From NCBI GenBank assembly GCA_013397115.1, contig VWZW01002691.1, positions 1-64,000 on the forward strand: 64,000 nt of DNA, in the 5' to 3' direction. Of the stretch, positions 1-11,240 are shown in pieces. Position 1 is the stretch's first letter; each line of letters opens with the position of its first letter. The DNA comes from Edolisoma coerulescens. Lineage: Eukaryota > Chordata > Aves > Passeriformes > Campephagidae. A model generated the notes under the pieces. The model was given only the letters and a program-made list of their open reading frames with translations, did no database searches and was not told the DNA's origin. A program made the position numbers and the translations under genes.

Positions 1-2952
1 TCGTGTGTCAATCTTATTGGCCAGTTAACAAATATAATCTCTACTTCTGTAAGTTTAGTGGAGGAATAGAGGAAGAAGAAACAGTTTTTTGCTTGCTGTT
101 TGGCCTGCTGCTGCTGTTCCTGCTTGGCTTTATCATGTTATTCCCCTTCGAACTCTACCTTCAGAAAACTATGAGACTATGGAATAAAGAACTTTAGCAG
201 GACAGCAGCCTCTGCTCTTTCACCCTCGGCCTAAAAGGGAGGGTGTCCCGTGAAAATCTTCAACACCTTCCCAAGTGGCTGATTAAGAGGGAGAACTTGC
301 TCAGGACTTGGAGCACAGACCAGCAGCACCTCTGTACTGCTCACAGAAGAGAAGACCACTTCTGAGAGTGCAGTGGCTCACCATAAAGCAGCTCCACTCT
401 GAAATTAAACAAGAATGAATCCAGAATTCAGCACCTGTTGTGAACAGACTTCCTGGCAAGATTTCCTTGTAAACAGCTAGCACAGTAAAAAGGGAATCCC
501 AGATGACTGCTCTGCCCCTTTTCATACTGCAAAGACACAATTAAGAGGGAACAAAGGGGTATACAAACATTTGCCTGATTTTAGAAAAATATTTACAGTG
601 TTTGTACTAGAAATACTTAAGCCAGATAAGGATATTTATCCTAGAAATAACGAAGATTTAAAAAGTGATAATACAAAAAGCCCCAAATAAACCTAAACCA
701 TTCAATATCCATTAATGTAAAATAAAGTAAATAAATTCAGCCAATTGGTTATTTCCATATGGTTGGATTTCTTTAAATAGTAATGAAATCATTGCTAAAA
801 AATCCATTGTTATTAAAATAAAAAAGTTGGCTCAGCCTACCAAAATTAGATTTGTAAGTTGCTGGTCATTCCCATAATTAAATCTGTGTCACAAATTTGC
901 AAGAAAAATGGACACTATGACTAATGCATTTACTTGCAGCACTAGTGCTGTCAGGCTGTGTAAATCATTATGCCTGCTAAAGCAGACTAGATAAGAATTC
1001 CATACATTTTCATTAACCGACTAAGCTCTGGGTACATGTGACAAGCTAACTTTATTCTCTGCTAGCTTTAGCTTGCACTTGGAAGACAACGTAAATGAAA
1101 ACACTAGCCTTGATTTGATGAGCCACGTGGCTGCTCCAAAAATTATTTGAGCTTTTTGAAAGACATGAACCAGCTCCATCCCCCCTGAGAGATGGTCAGA
1201 TAAAGGAACAAACCCATATATACTCAGTTTGGACAAAGGAGATTAATGGAACAACGGGCACCGCAAATGTGCCTTATTTCATCTATTATGTTCCAACGGA
1301 GAAAGAAAAGCTAATCCAAGACAGCACTGGAAGAAGTCTTAACCAAAGCTTTGCTGTTTTCTCAGGAGTGCAATGGTCGCCAGAGCAGGGTCCCCCAAAT
1401 CCTCTCTTTTCCTCTTGATTCCCTGTCACCACAGACCTTCAGATCTTGGCTACAATTCTTTGTTTAAGGTGAAGCTGATGGCTCCTCCTTTCACACTAAC
1501 TGTTCATAACCCCAAGGCACCGAAGAACCAGCCTACACTGACTCACACCACAGGCTGGATATTCTCATGGGTTTCCCAGCCCACGGTCTCAAGCAGGAAG
1601 GAGATTAATGAGAGGTAGAAGGATTAGACAAGCCTGGTCTAGTCTAGTGGTGCAGAGCATTTTGTGAGGACATGGTGTTCTGGCAGTCCATCTCCCACAC
1701 ACGTGGCATTGTGTTGTCACTGCAAACTGAGCGCAGCTCTCAGCCAAGCCCGGCTGCAGGGCAGGAACAGCCCCAGTGACAGGTTACGCCCTGGTGGACA
1801 AAGTCAAAGGAGCTGAACCACTCGGGCAAACACCATGGAACAACCATCAGCACAGCACGTTTTGCAGTCTCCTGCCTACTGTCCTGTGATTTGGACATTT
1901 GCAAGTATTTGTCTTCTTCTTTTAGAAGCAGAACAGAAATGCTTAGGAAGCGTGGCAATGCATACAACATTAAGAATGTCAGCAGACCTATACTTAACAT
2001 CCCAGGAAATTCTTTAGCCTTTAGGTGCAAAAGTATCCTCTCCTACGTGTGGAAGCAGCTAATACAGTGCTTTCTACCTTAGCATTTGCTGCAACCTTGC
2101 AATAACCAACCACCCTCTATCAGTAAAATGCTATCAGATTATATTAAAATCCCATTAAGAGGAAAAACTGAAATCACTTCTTATGTTCCACAATTATTGT
2201 AAACCAAACTGCTTAAACGAGGGGAGGAGATAATGATATTAACTACCCAACTCAGAGCAATCCTCTGTGGTATGAGCCTAAATATTCTCTTGGCTGAAAT
2301 TTATGTAAATTGAATTCATCTATCGTTAGTTATTACTAATCTAGCTATATAAAACCACTTTTCTGTAACAATTAGTTTTTTCAAACACTGTGTTTTAATT
2401 AGACCTGGGACATTATTAAACTAAGTCAATAAAATAGTGTAAATATGTACAGTATCGTTCCATGCATTACTTTGTCTGCATGTTTATAGGAACATTGGTT
2501 TTGGTACAGTTGAAAAGGAATTTTTTGAAAAGGCTGGTAGTTTTTGTAAATCTCTTTACCAGTGAAAACACCCCCAGGTCCTTAATCTAAGTGCATTTCT
2601 ACTCATCAAGACACATTTGGTATTTCTATACTTTGTGTACCACGAGATGTTCCGTTTCATCTGAATAAGCTCACCTCAGTATCATTCTAACATTATACTG
2701 AGTATTTTCCTGCAGACATTTTGCTCCACAACTTACTTTAATTTAACTCCTCAAGCACTATTTCCTAGTGCTAAGGGAAAAAAAAGGGCGGGGGGTAGGG
2801 GCAGGAGAGCTAACAGCACAGCACATCTTTCAGCCCTTTTAAATCAGCCTGTTTCACACTATCACACACAGGCACTGGCCCACAGGGCATAGTCCGAAAA
2901 GAGAAAACATCCTGTCCTGACATTATCAGGGCTACACAGTGCCACAACCTGC

Positions 2953-2969
2953 CCACGTGCTACACGTGG
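2953..2969. promoter_or_regulatory. Palindromic pair of CACGTG E-boxes
   Basis: CCACGTG-CTA-CACGTGG is a perfect 7-bp-armed palindrome that puts two canonical E-boxes (2954-2959 and 2963-2968) 3 bp apart. Tandem E-boxes bind bHLH-ZIP or clock-type factors in known cases; any activity here is inferred. Confidence 0.35.
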
Positions 2970-3356
2970 TAAGACAAGGAACATAGGAAAAATTTCAGCC
3001 TTGCTGAGGTCAGAGACTTCCAAATTATCTCCAGGACATGTGTAAGTATAAAGGTTTGGTCACAAAAGGTATGTAACTCCATCTAAGCCTGTCCACATAC
3101 AGCTCATCATTAGACACTCCTAAGAAAAATGCAAATGTGATTTAGAGTCATCATGAATTCAAAATACAGGACATAGGTTCTCCACCCATAGCCATATCCG
3201 TAAGTTAGGCACCAGAATAAACTGATGGATTCCCAAAATCACCTCCACCACCAGCACCTTCCATTATCTTCTCAGAAACAGACCATTTATTTTTACATTT
3301 TATAGAACAGTTTTGACTTCAAACAAATATTTATATACACATAATATACACATGCA

Positions 3357-3362
3357 TTTATT
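3357..3362 (-). terminator. Candidate poly(A) signal for the short SLC10A7 transcript
   Basis: AATAAA on the minus strand lies about 425 bp beyond the stop codon of the candidate terminal exon. It is followed downstream on the same strand by a GU/U-rich tract (TGCATGTGTATATTATGTGT, 3336-3355), the usual arrangement for cleavage and polyadenylation. A second AATAAA lies at 3286-3291. In AT-rich intron DNA the hexamer alone is weak evidence; the support comes from its combination with the terminal exon. Confidence 0.4.
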
Positions 3363-3786
3363 GCTTTGCCAGTTTTTCAACAGCAAACTTTCTTTGTAAG
3401 TGACCACACACATGCCAGTGCTCCACATCTGGAGTCACTCAATTCAAGGTCATATAGACCTACACCACTGTGAAACTACTGGCAAACAACTCTGCCTACT
3501 TACTACTGTCCCTGGCCTACTGTCACATTTCAATCACAAGATTTACCCTATCAACTTCATAACTGGAAAAGCTTGGAAGAGCAAAGCACTCAGTAAACAT
3601 ATTTGTGATTTGTTTTCTGTCATACACCCATATTCCCTACATAATCATGCTTTCAAAGTAGAATTACCACAACAAGCATTTAAATGTGTGGATATATTTG
3701 TAATTTAAGAGTAACCAGTGTCTTTACCATGTTATTCTAAAAAAATCAGTAATTAGAAAAAAATCAGTTGGTACTATAGTTTCATT

Positions 3787-3879
3787 CTAGCTGATCTTTA
3801 ATATTTCTGAAAGTCTTTTCTGGGAACTTTGTAAGACTACTGTTTGCTGCAATGCTGCCTCCAAGATTTCCAAAATGAC
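3787..3879 (-). CDS. SLC10A7: Candidate alternative 3'-terminal exon of SLC10A7
   Basis: Seen: a minus-strand acceptor with a clear pyrimidine tract (CACTTTTTGTTCCCTTCAG) ends just before 3879. Exon 5 ends in phase 0, and in that phase the sequence is open for 30 codons (begins VILEILEAALQQTVVLQSSQ) and then stops with TAG at 3787. No donor is needed, because a candidate poly(A) signal lies at 3357-3362. Inference: splicing exon 5 to this exon would yield a protein of 175 residues with an amphipathic, non-membrane tail in place of the later helices. Shorter SLC10A7 isoforms are known in mammals, but I cannot confirm that this tail matches one. A second frame is also open through the stretch, so chance remains possible. 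Confidence 0.5.
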   Translation of the reverse strand, partial: VILEILEAALQQTVVLQSSQKRLSEILKIS

Positions 3880-5491
3880 CTGAAGGGAACAAAAAGTGAA
3901 ATGAGGTAATTACATGTAAGTAGAATTTTCCGATGATCATGAACTAAGATCAAAACCAAAATGAGGAGTATTACATGAACACACGAACTAGCTCAGCTTC
4001 TTGAACTGACATTTCTTCAAAGAGCTACAAACAGCTACTAGAAATTGAAAATATGTTGCTTTACTCGGAGCCAGCATTGTAGTCAGATGCAGTGGAGCCT
4101 AAATTCTTATTTGAAGCCTAAAGACATTTCCGAATGTCAGCTGAACTGAGCTCTTGGGTATTCACAGAAACCTCTTGAACTGAAAGCTGAAGACAGCAGA
4201 GAAACCAGGAGCTTGTGCCAAACAGGAGAAAATATCATGTGCACACACACAGAGATTAAAGAGTTTTTCCAACACTTCCACAATTTGAGGCAGGCCCATA
4301 GAAGGAGGACATGACAGGTGACAAAAAGGACAAGTACTTGGGAACTGATATTTTAAATACAAGTGGTTATCTGGACCCCAAAAAACTTACACCCACCCTC
4401 CTAACTTCAGCCTAGTCCCTCAAAAAGACAGCACAACACAACTTCAAATTGCCACGTGACTTTTTCTCTTGGTAGTACAGTTTCATATACTTAAACTTGT
4501 AAAAGGCAGTTTTTCATTGAAAAAAACCCAAAACCAAACCATGAACAAAAATTGAGTTATTTTGTACTCGCAGTTTTGATTTGAATTTCCTAATTTGAAT
4601 TCTTTTGTCATTCATTCATTGTATATGTCACAGTCCTCCTTCTGGGGACAGAAGACTGTAATCACAAACACATACTTCTAAACGTGCATGAATTTTAGTA
4701 AGTAAGAACAAATTCAATTATTAGCTGCCTAAATAAATAAAACAATTAGTCACGGTAGTTTGCCAACATATAAAATAATTTTTTACTTAATATTCATTAG
4801 GATCTCTCTAAACAACACATCAGTAAAAGAAATCTATTCTTCCTTTCTTCATAAATACACTTAGTGTTCTTTACAGTGCCCTTTCCAAATGTTTTTAGAC
4901 CATCAGGACCACAAATACTGCTTTTGCTTTTTAAAGAAACAGTTATATTTCCAGCTGGATTGATTGCTTTCCCATATCTAGCTATTTTAGTGTGTTCCTC
5001 AGAGACATCGAGTGGCTCCACTGACAGTAAAATATGCTAAACAAATGACAAGTCACTGAGTAAATTAGCATCTACTCTCTGATCAGCTGGGTCATGTTTT
5101 CTTTTCAAAATCCATGGCCTCTTGATAGAAAATAATGAGTATTTGATGGGCCTTATTAGAAAAATCAATATATTGATGCCCATGTCTGAAACATCTGCAT
5201 AATAATAGATTCTGTTAACCCATTAAGGAGAAAATTAAGATGTGTTTACACATTATTAATTTACCATGAGCAGACAATTTATTCACTACCTTTCTCAAGA
5301 GTTTAACAAAAAGAAAAGAAATTGTAATATCTGTATTTAAGAGAATGGTGACATAAACTGAAAGATGATTCAAATTTTTTCCATCTGAATGGCAAAATTC
5401 CACCAACAATAATGTGAAAAAATACAAACACACCAATGATGCTGTTAAAAATGAGACTATTAAAGCACTTGCTATGAATAGTGTTACTTAC
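3880..5491 (-). other. Intron between SLC10A7 exon 5 and the candidate terminal exon
   Basis: The 1.6-kb AT-rich segment begins with the strong GTAAGT donor of exon 5 and ends with the pyrimidine tract and AG before 3879. I see no further exon. It contains GCCACGTGAC at 4451-4460, a CACGTG E-box in CLEAR-like context, which may be chance. Confidence 0.6.
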
Positions 5492-5530
5492 CAAAAAACT
5501 TCCAAAAGCGGAATTAAATATAGCAGCTGC
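5492..5530 (-). CDS. SLC10A7: SLC10A7 coding exon 5 (13-codon micro-exon)
   Basis: This 39-nt exon encodes AAAIFNSAFGSFL (residues 133-145), the start of the next membrane helix. It is preceded by TTTTTCTCTCTAG and followed by GTAAGT, a very strong donor. Both ends are in phase 0, so the exon could be skipped without shifting the frame. Its translation matches the known SLC10A7 sequence directly after VGGNE, which is why such a short exon can be called with confidence. It lies at the far end of a 34.56-kb intron. Confidence 0.95.
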
Positions 5531-6903
5531 CTAGAGAGAAAAAAAGGATAAATATCACCAATTGTAAAATAGCTCTAGCGCAAGAACAAAATGTTCTTCC
5601 CCCACCCAACAAGCTATTAGATTCTCCAAATACACACATTAACAGAGACCATTAGGCAGTTAGCCACTGCTTAAAAAATTGCTAGTCGCCTGTAACTTAT
5701 GAAGACTGATGGATTCTGGTTTATGCATTCATAAATAATGTGCTGAAATGGACAAAAGCAGGAGGAGAAGAAAATCCTTGCCGAGAGACCGAAGAGAAAT
5801 ATCCACGAGAACTAAGAATATTACACAGAAGCCTGGTCTCACTGCTCTTGCTCTTATTTTCCAGGAACATTTTTATATACTGATCTATTAATTAAAATAA
5901 ACATAATCTGATGTAACTAAAACGCTGCAATTTAATACACTTCTAAAAATTTTAGTGAAATATTAATCTGGTACATAAACTACTTTGATAGTTCATCGTA
6001 ATAATGTATTGACAGAGAGAATTTCCTGTAGTTTGACCAACAAATTGAAAATAGGAATAACAAAAAACCCAACCAAAAAAACCCCCACAATGACCCCATA
6101 CTTCTGAGGCCAAAACGTCATTACTTTACGCTCCCATAGTCTTTTAAAATAAGAAAATAAACAATTTTGATAATGACTTTAGAAGTGTTTGTGCTTACCT
6201 AAATATCCAGGAAATATAAAGTAGCAGTATTATTTCTTAATATGAACTCATTAAATTCCAGGAAGTTAAAACTTGATTCTTGCATAGCTTTCCCCAATTA
6301 CCAAGAAAGAACAGAAACTCTTGTATGGCAGCCAGTCTGATGACGAAAAGCCACACAACAAGGGTAAGAGGAAAGGGAGGAGGGAAATCTACCATTTACA
6401 TGCCGATTTAGAGTCAAATTAATCACCCTGGACACTTCTAGCTACAGATTAATAACAAGAGGCTGCTAGTGAGTTGAGCAAGTTTGAATAAAGTCCAAAA
6501 TCAGGGTAGGAGCAGTAGCTGAACCTGCCTTCTGCTCCATAAGAGGATGCAATGAAAATGAATGGGTAATGAGATCCTTGGCTCTAGAGAGCTTAGCTTT
6601 CTTATTCAAGTTCATAATTAATTCAGAGCTTTGATAATTTCATTAGATTCCTCCTCTGCTGGCCCTATCAATAAAAGATGGCACTGGACCACAGCTCCTC
6701 AGTGGCCCAAATACACAAACAAATGCAGACTGGGAAACCTTTGCTGACTTGCTTACTAACAGGGACAATGGCATATGGCACTCCGTGTTGTGGAGGGAGC
6801 ATCTGAATAGATACAGCTAAATAAAACATTATAGTTGACAGTTGTAAACTACAGTAACATATTTTAACACCTCTTTCTCATCAGCATTTCTTTTTTGAAC
6901 ATT

Positions 6904-6921
6904 AAAAAAAAAAAAAAAAAA
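6904..6921. repeat. A18 homopolymer
   Basis: Uninterrupted run of 18 A in intron 4, with no adjoining retroposon recognised. Confidence 0.95.
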
Positions 6922-9900
6922 GAGGCACAAGTCCAAACAGGCTCTCTTGCCAGAGATCATAGCTGAAAGGAAGCGTGAGTAGTATAAACAATTCTTCAAC
7001 AAGTGTGAATTAAAGCAGGATTTTCTACTTGTATTTGAAGCTGGGCAACTGATACTTTCATGTAGCAAGGCAAAGACACATTACACCCATCCACAGAAAC
7101 CTAGAGCATGGCTACCAATCCTGATTGGGGGATCATCTAGAGATATGGCATTATTTTACTTAAAAGAGGTTGCAATTCCACCTCCAGGCTGTAATCTCCA
7201 CTTCCAGGAGAATTTCTGTACCCGGAAAGGTGTTAAGGAGAGATACTAGATGGTGATATTTTGGCCATTATCAAACTTCTTTTCTTCCTTCCTGATCCAC
7301 CTGGAAGATTTCTGGATTTTTTAGATATTCTCAAGCATATAACACAGACTAAGACAATAATCTTGGACAAATTTTACTCTTCAGTTATTTGGCCAGTCAT
7401 GTACAAAAGTCATAATCCACAACCAGTTCAGGGGTACACTAGTCTGCAACTTTTAATTCCCTTTCTCTGAAGTGTCAGAAATTATCCACAGCAGATGATT
7501 TAACACTCATTACAGGCAAAAAGAAAAGAAAAAAATCAGGAAGACTGCAAATTAAGCTACAATCATCCAGATTATTTGCCTCAATGAGGGAGGACTTACA
7601 CATGTCAATTACTCTATCTGCAGTTTTCTTTGTAAACATTTCCCCTGCAAAATAAACTCAGAAGTAATTTCTTCCCATACTCACAAACCTCAGGCTTATA
7701 TTTGTGATTCTGGTTCCATTTAAACAAACTGGTAGTAAACTGAATCAACTGCTCCAATTTGTAATTAATCAGACCTAGTAGCATAACCCTGCAGAATTTA
7801 AACACTTTTGTGCTTCCAACTCCTTTCTATCAAAGGGATACATACCTCACAGGGCATTGTCAAAATTAATTCATTCCTTAAAAAGCACTCTGAAATCCTT
7901 AGAGGGATGATACAAATAAACATTAGTGCTGACACATGATCCAGCCAGGCTCTTCATTATCTATTTGAAACATTTATTAGTCACTATTATTGCATCACAT
8001 TTTTTAGTGTTTGCTCTTTTTGTGCTTCAACAGATATCAGACTATCCACAGTCGGCCTAAATGAAACAATAAAACATGAAAACATTTGGATGTCTTTATC
8101 ATACTCCAGATTTGCATGTATTTGCAAACCATTCATTGCATTTACCATTAGTATGAGGGGAGAGATCTCTAAAAAATCCATAGTAAAATCCTTTCAAAAG
8201 GTAAGTGCACAGCCATGTATTAAAAGGTAAGGTCAGACCACATTCAAAAGCACCAGTACTAACACAACTAGACAAATTTTCCAAGTTTGTATCAACTCAG
8301 AGACATGACTGAAAGTCACTGTCAGGACTCTTAACAGGGCAAGTACAGAAGAGCATGGACAGCATCACTTGAGTTAACAACTGTACATATTAGCTCCACT
8401 AAACAACCAATTCACTTATTACTAGGCAGGCACAATTTCAGTCAACTCTCTATGGCACTGGGCTTGAGGAAATGCTCTTGTGGTCTACATCTCCAGGCAG
8501 AATTCCAAAAGAGAAGTGACCAGGCCACTTCTGAAGGACACTTATCTGGCAGCACTTGGCAGAAATTTTCCTCTTCTCATACCCCAGTCTAGCACAAAGC
8601 TTCAGCCCTTCATCTCTCACTGTATCCTGCAATGTATGTATAGAAAACACTGCTAAGATTTCTACAGTGACAGCAACAAGACCCAAGACAGTCCTCCTGG
8701 CAACAAAGGCTGGTAAAAGACAAAGCCTAGAACAAAAAGGCAAAGCTACAACCAAGGGGCTGAGCATTTCTCCCCAGGTGTGAACTCAAATGCAGCAGCA
8801 AGTACCCACAGCATTCAAGTACATGTGACGGGCAGCAAATCAAACAAGTGTGTTTAGAATTCACAGAACACATTCTGAACTTTTTTCATTGCTTTTTTTT
8901 TGGTACAAAACTAAAATATCTTAGAATTTATTAGACTAGATATGTTCTGATAATAATGTAGCCAAACTACGTTAAACAACAGGAAAAAATACCCCAGCCA
9001 CGTTTGAAACACCTGGGTCAAACACCAACATTTTATCATTATCAGCATGATTTCAAAGAAATTGTTACACACAACTAAACTGGGACGTCACTGCGGAGTA
9101 CAGGCAAACAACAGTGCCTCACAGCTTTGTATGTGGATCACAAAAAAAGGTGAGAGATTTTCTCACCAGTATGTGGACACTGCTTCAATACTAACACATT
9201 TGATCCTTGGGTGTCATTTGGCAGCCTTTAGGGAGACAACCTTCCTAGATGTACTTAAGCCTACATTTACCCCCAGGCACCCCACAGCTGGGATAGCACA
9301 TGCTATGGACACCAGGGCCTGTCTGGCCCCAAGTCATCCCTGCTCTGAGGAAAGGATATTCCAGGGTCAAGGCCACAGATGCAGAGTAATGAAACCAAAC
9401 AGCCTCAGAACGTCCTGGAAGGAAGCAGCCTGGGCATCACACAGAGCTGCTCTGTGTCTGTCTGCAATTCCCTGGTAAAAACCTTAGCACTAGGGTGGGA
9501 TATACCACACACTAGTGGGATATACAGCTCAAGCATCAGCAATAAGACTAATTATCCTGTTTAACACACAAGGCACAACGAGGAAGAAAGAAAACCTCAG
9601 AAAAGTAGAAAAGAACTGGGGAGAGAAGGATTCTCGCAGTTCTAGTGCAGGATTATGCAGCAGAGGACAGAGAACACGATGTGGTTGGTAACATTTTACA
9701 GCATCCATACTATTACTGCAAAATTTAATACAACTATGTCTCCTATTTGACAGGAGAAGAAAGGAAAAAAAAAAAAGAGAGAGACTGAAGGAAGTGATGA
9801 AAACGGTTTGACCAAATATAACAGAAAAGGGAATTTTATCTACCCAAAGAGATCAGTGTAGTTCGAGAAGGTGGAAGAAGGCAGGACATCAGAAGTAACT

Positions 9901-10894
9901 TGAATGAGTTGGCAGTGTCCCTTTAAAAAACTCCTTCAATCTCCTATTCAAAAATAAAATCTCATGTGAGTGTTACCACAGCTCATGTCTTAACTGCTGT
10001 TTCCAATAACAAGATGTTACATCTCTGTAGAAAGCTATTTGCCACAGCACTGTTACTGCAAACAGAATATAAATATACCTAATAAGGTTTAATCTGTGTT
10101 GCTGTTCATAACTATTCATCTGAGTTCAGACAGGAAAAAAAAAATATATATACATTCAAGTTCCTGGTTTCGAGCACTAAATTGAATCAGGTGTCCTCTT
10201 CTCTTAAGAAAATTAAGTTGCTTTTGTGCAAGAGTGTTTTAATGAGAACAGAGCCTGCCGACATTGATAAATGGGAATGACACCAGAGAGAGCATGTAAG
10301 CAGGACAATATGTGCATGTTACAGTCTTACAGGCTATTTTTCACTGACTATCCTGAATGACTTCGCTGTTTCTTAAGGGGCCTATTAATCTCAAATTTAG
10401 TTATTACACAACGTTTATTTGAACATATATTCTGTGGATGATGACAGTTAATAAAGGAAATCTTTTACAAGCTGTATTTTTACATATTGTTCCAACTGCA
10501 GCTCCCAGTCGTTCTACTGTATTGATGGAATAACCTAGTTATGATGCAGCTTTAAAAAAGGCACATATATTCAGATTCCTTTCTAAGCATATGGGGACTC
10601 TTAAATAACTGTTAAAATGCATATAAAAATCCTGCTACAGCATGGCAAAAATGAAAGAGGCAGTGTTAACTGCTCAACAAAATCTCCAGCTGCCCAGTTG
10701 CCCCCTCCAAGGCAAAGCATGTGCCTTTTTAACACTCCAGCATCATCTCTGGGAAACAAATAGGGTCTAGATTTGACTCTGATGTATGTACACTCCATAC
10801 TGAATTCAACACAAGCTGGAGTATGCATCTTACACATGAATCTGGCCCATGTGCTGTATATGTGATAGGGCACCACAACAGTTGTATTACATTT

Positions 10895-11240
10895 ACAACA
10901 AAACAAAAACCACACAAAAATGCCAAATCAACAACCAACCTCACAAAAAATGAAAAACACAAAAGCCCAACAAAACCCCCACAAAACAAAACAACCACAA
11001 ACCCCAGACTTAGATACCAACTAAATTTTGAGTCCTAAAAAATTCTAAAAAATGTGAGCTCACATTCAAAAAGTCTCTTATAAAAATACCAAATTACTCT
11101 AATTATTTTAGTTGAGTAGAAATGTACATAACTTTATGCTCTTGTAAGAAAAAAAAAACAAAAACGAAAACATCCAGAGACACACAAATCCACACACACA
11201 CACAAAAACTACACCCACCAACCAAGAAACCTCCAGTACA
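10895..11240. repeat. CA/A-rich low-complexity stretch
   Basis: Long C+A-only passages (for example around 10895-11013) are followed by a short (CA)7 run at 11191-11204. No element ends are visible. The shadow open frames across it have biased Lys/Thr/Pro/His composition and are not genes. Confidence 0.75.

Larger units (their letters stand above)
1..3786 (-). other. Intron 5 of SLC10A7, partial; 3' part of window side
   Basis: AT-rich intron sequence with scattered CA- and A-rich patches and no recognisable exon of the canonical transcript. The stretch 3286-3786 would be 3' UTR if the candidate terminal exon is used. A paired E-box palindrome lies at 2953-2969 and a single palindromic E-box at 1121-1132. 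A hydrophobic plus-strand open frame near 3-197 has leucine-rich codons but no homology I recognise, and I take it as chance. Confidence 0.7.

Noticed and set aside
3..197. Hydrophobic leucine-rich plus-strand frame resembling a membrane segment
   Set aside because: It is on the opposite strand to SLC10A7 and does not match the missing exon 6; the leucines come from a CTG-rich run.
3787..3879. Second reading frame through the candidate terminal exon (begins HFGNLGGSIAANSSL)
   Set aside because: It is open, but needs an upstream exon ending with one extra base; SLC10A7 exon 5 ends in phase 0, so it cannot be used in this transcript. It is kept as a caution that openness alone is weak evidence.
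1..5491. Canonical SLC10A7 exon 6 within the window
   Set aside because: I looked on the minus strand for a sequence encoding the expected GIVITPLLLLL start after an AG and found none, so it should lie beyond the window edge.
8450..8783. Overlapping open frames of 105 (minus) and 75 (plus) codons
   Set aside because: Neither translation resembles a known family and I could not align the DNA to CR1 or other bird repeats by eye.
9047..9478. 143-codon plus-strand open frame
   Set aside because: No recognisable domain, no matching splice sites or promoter, and ordinary intronic composition. It is a likely chance frame.
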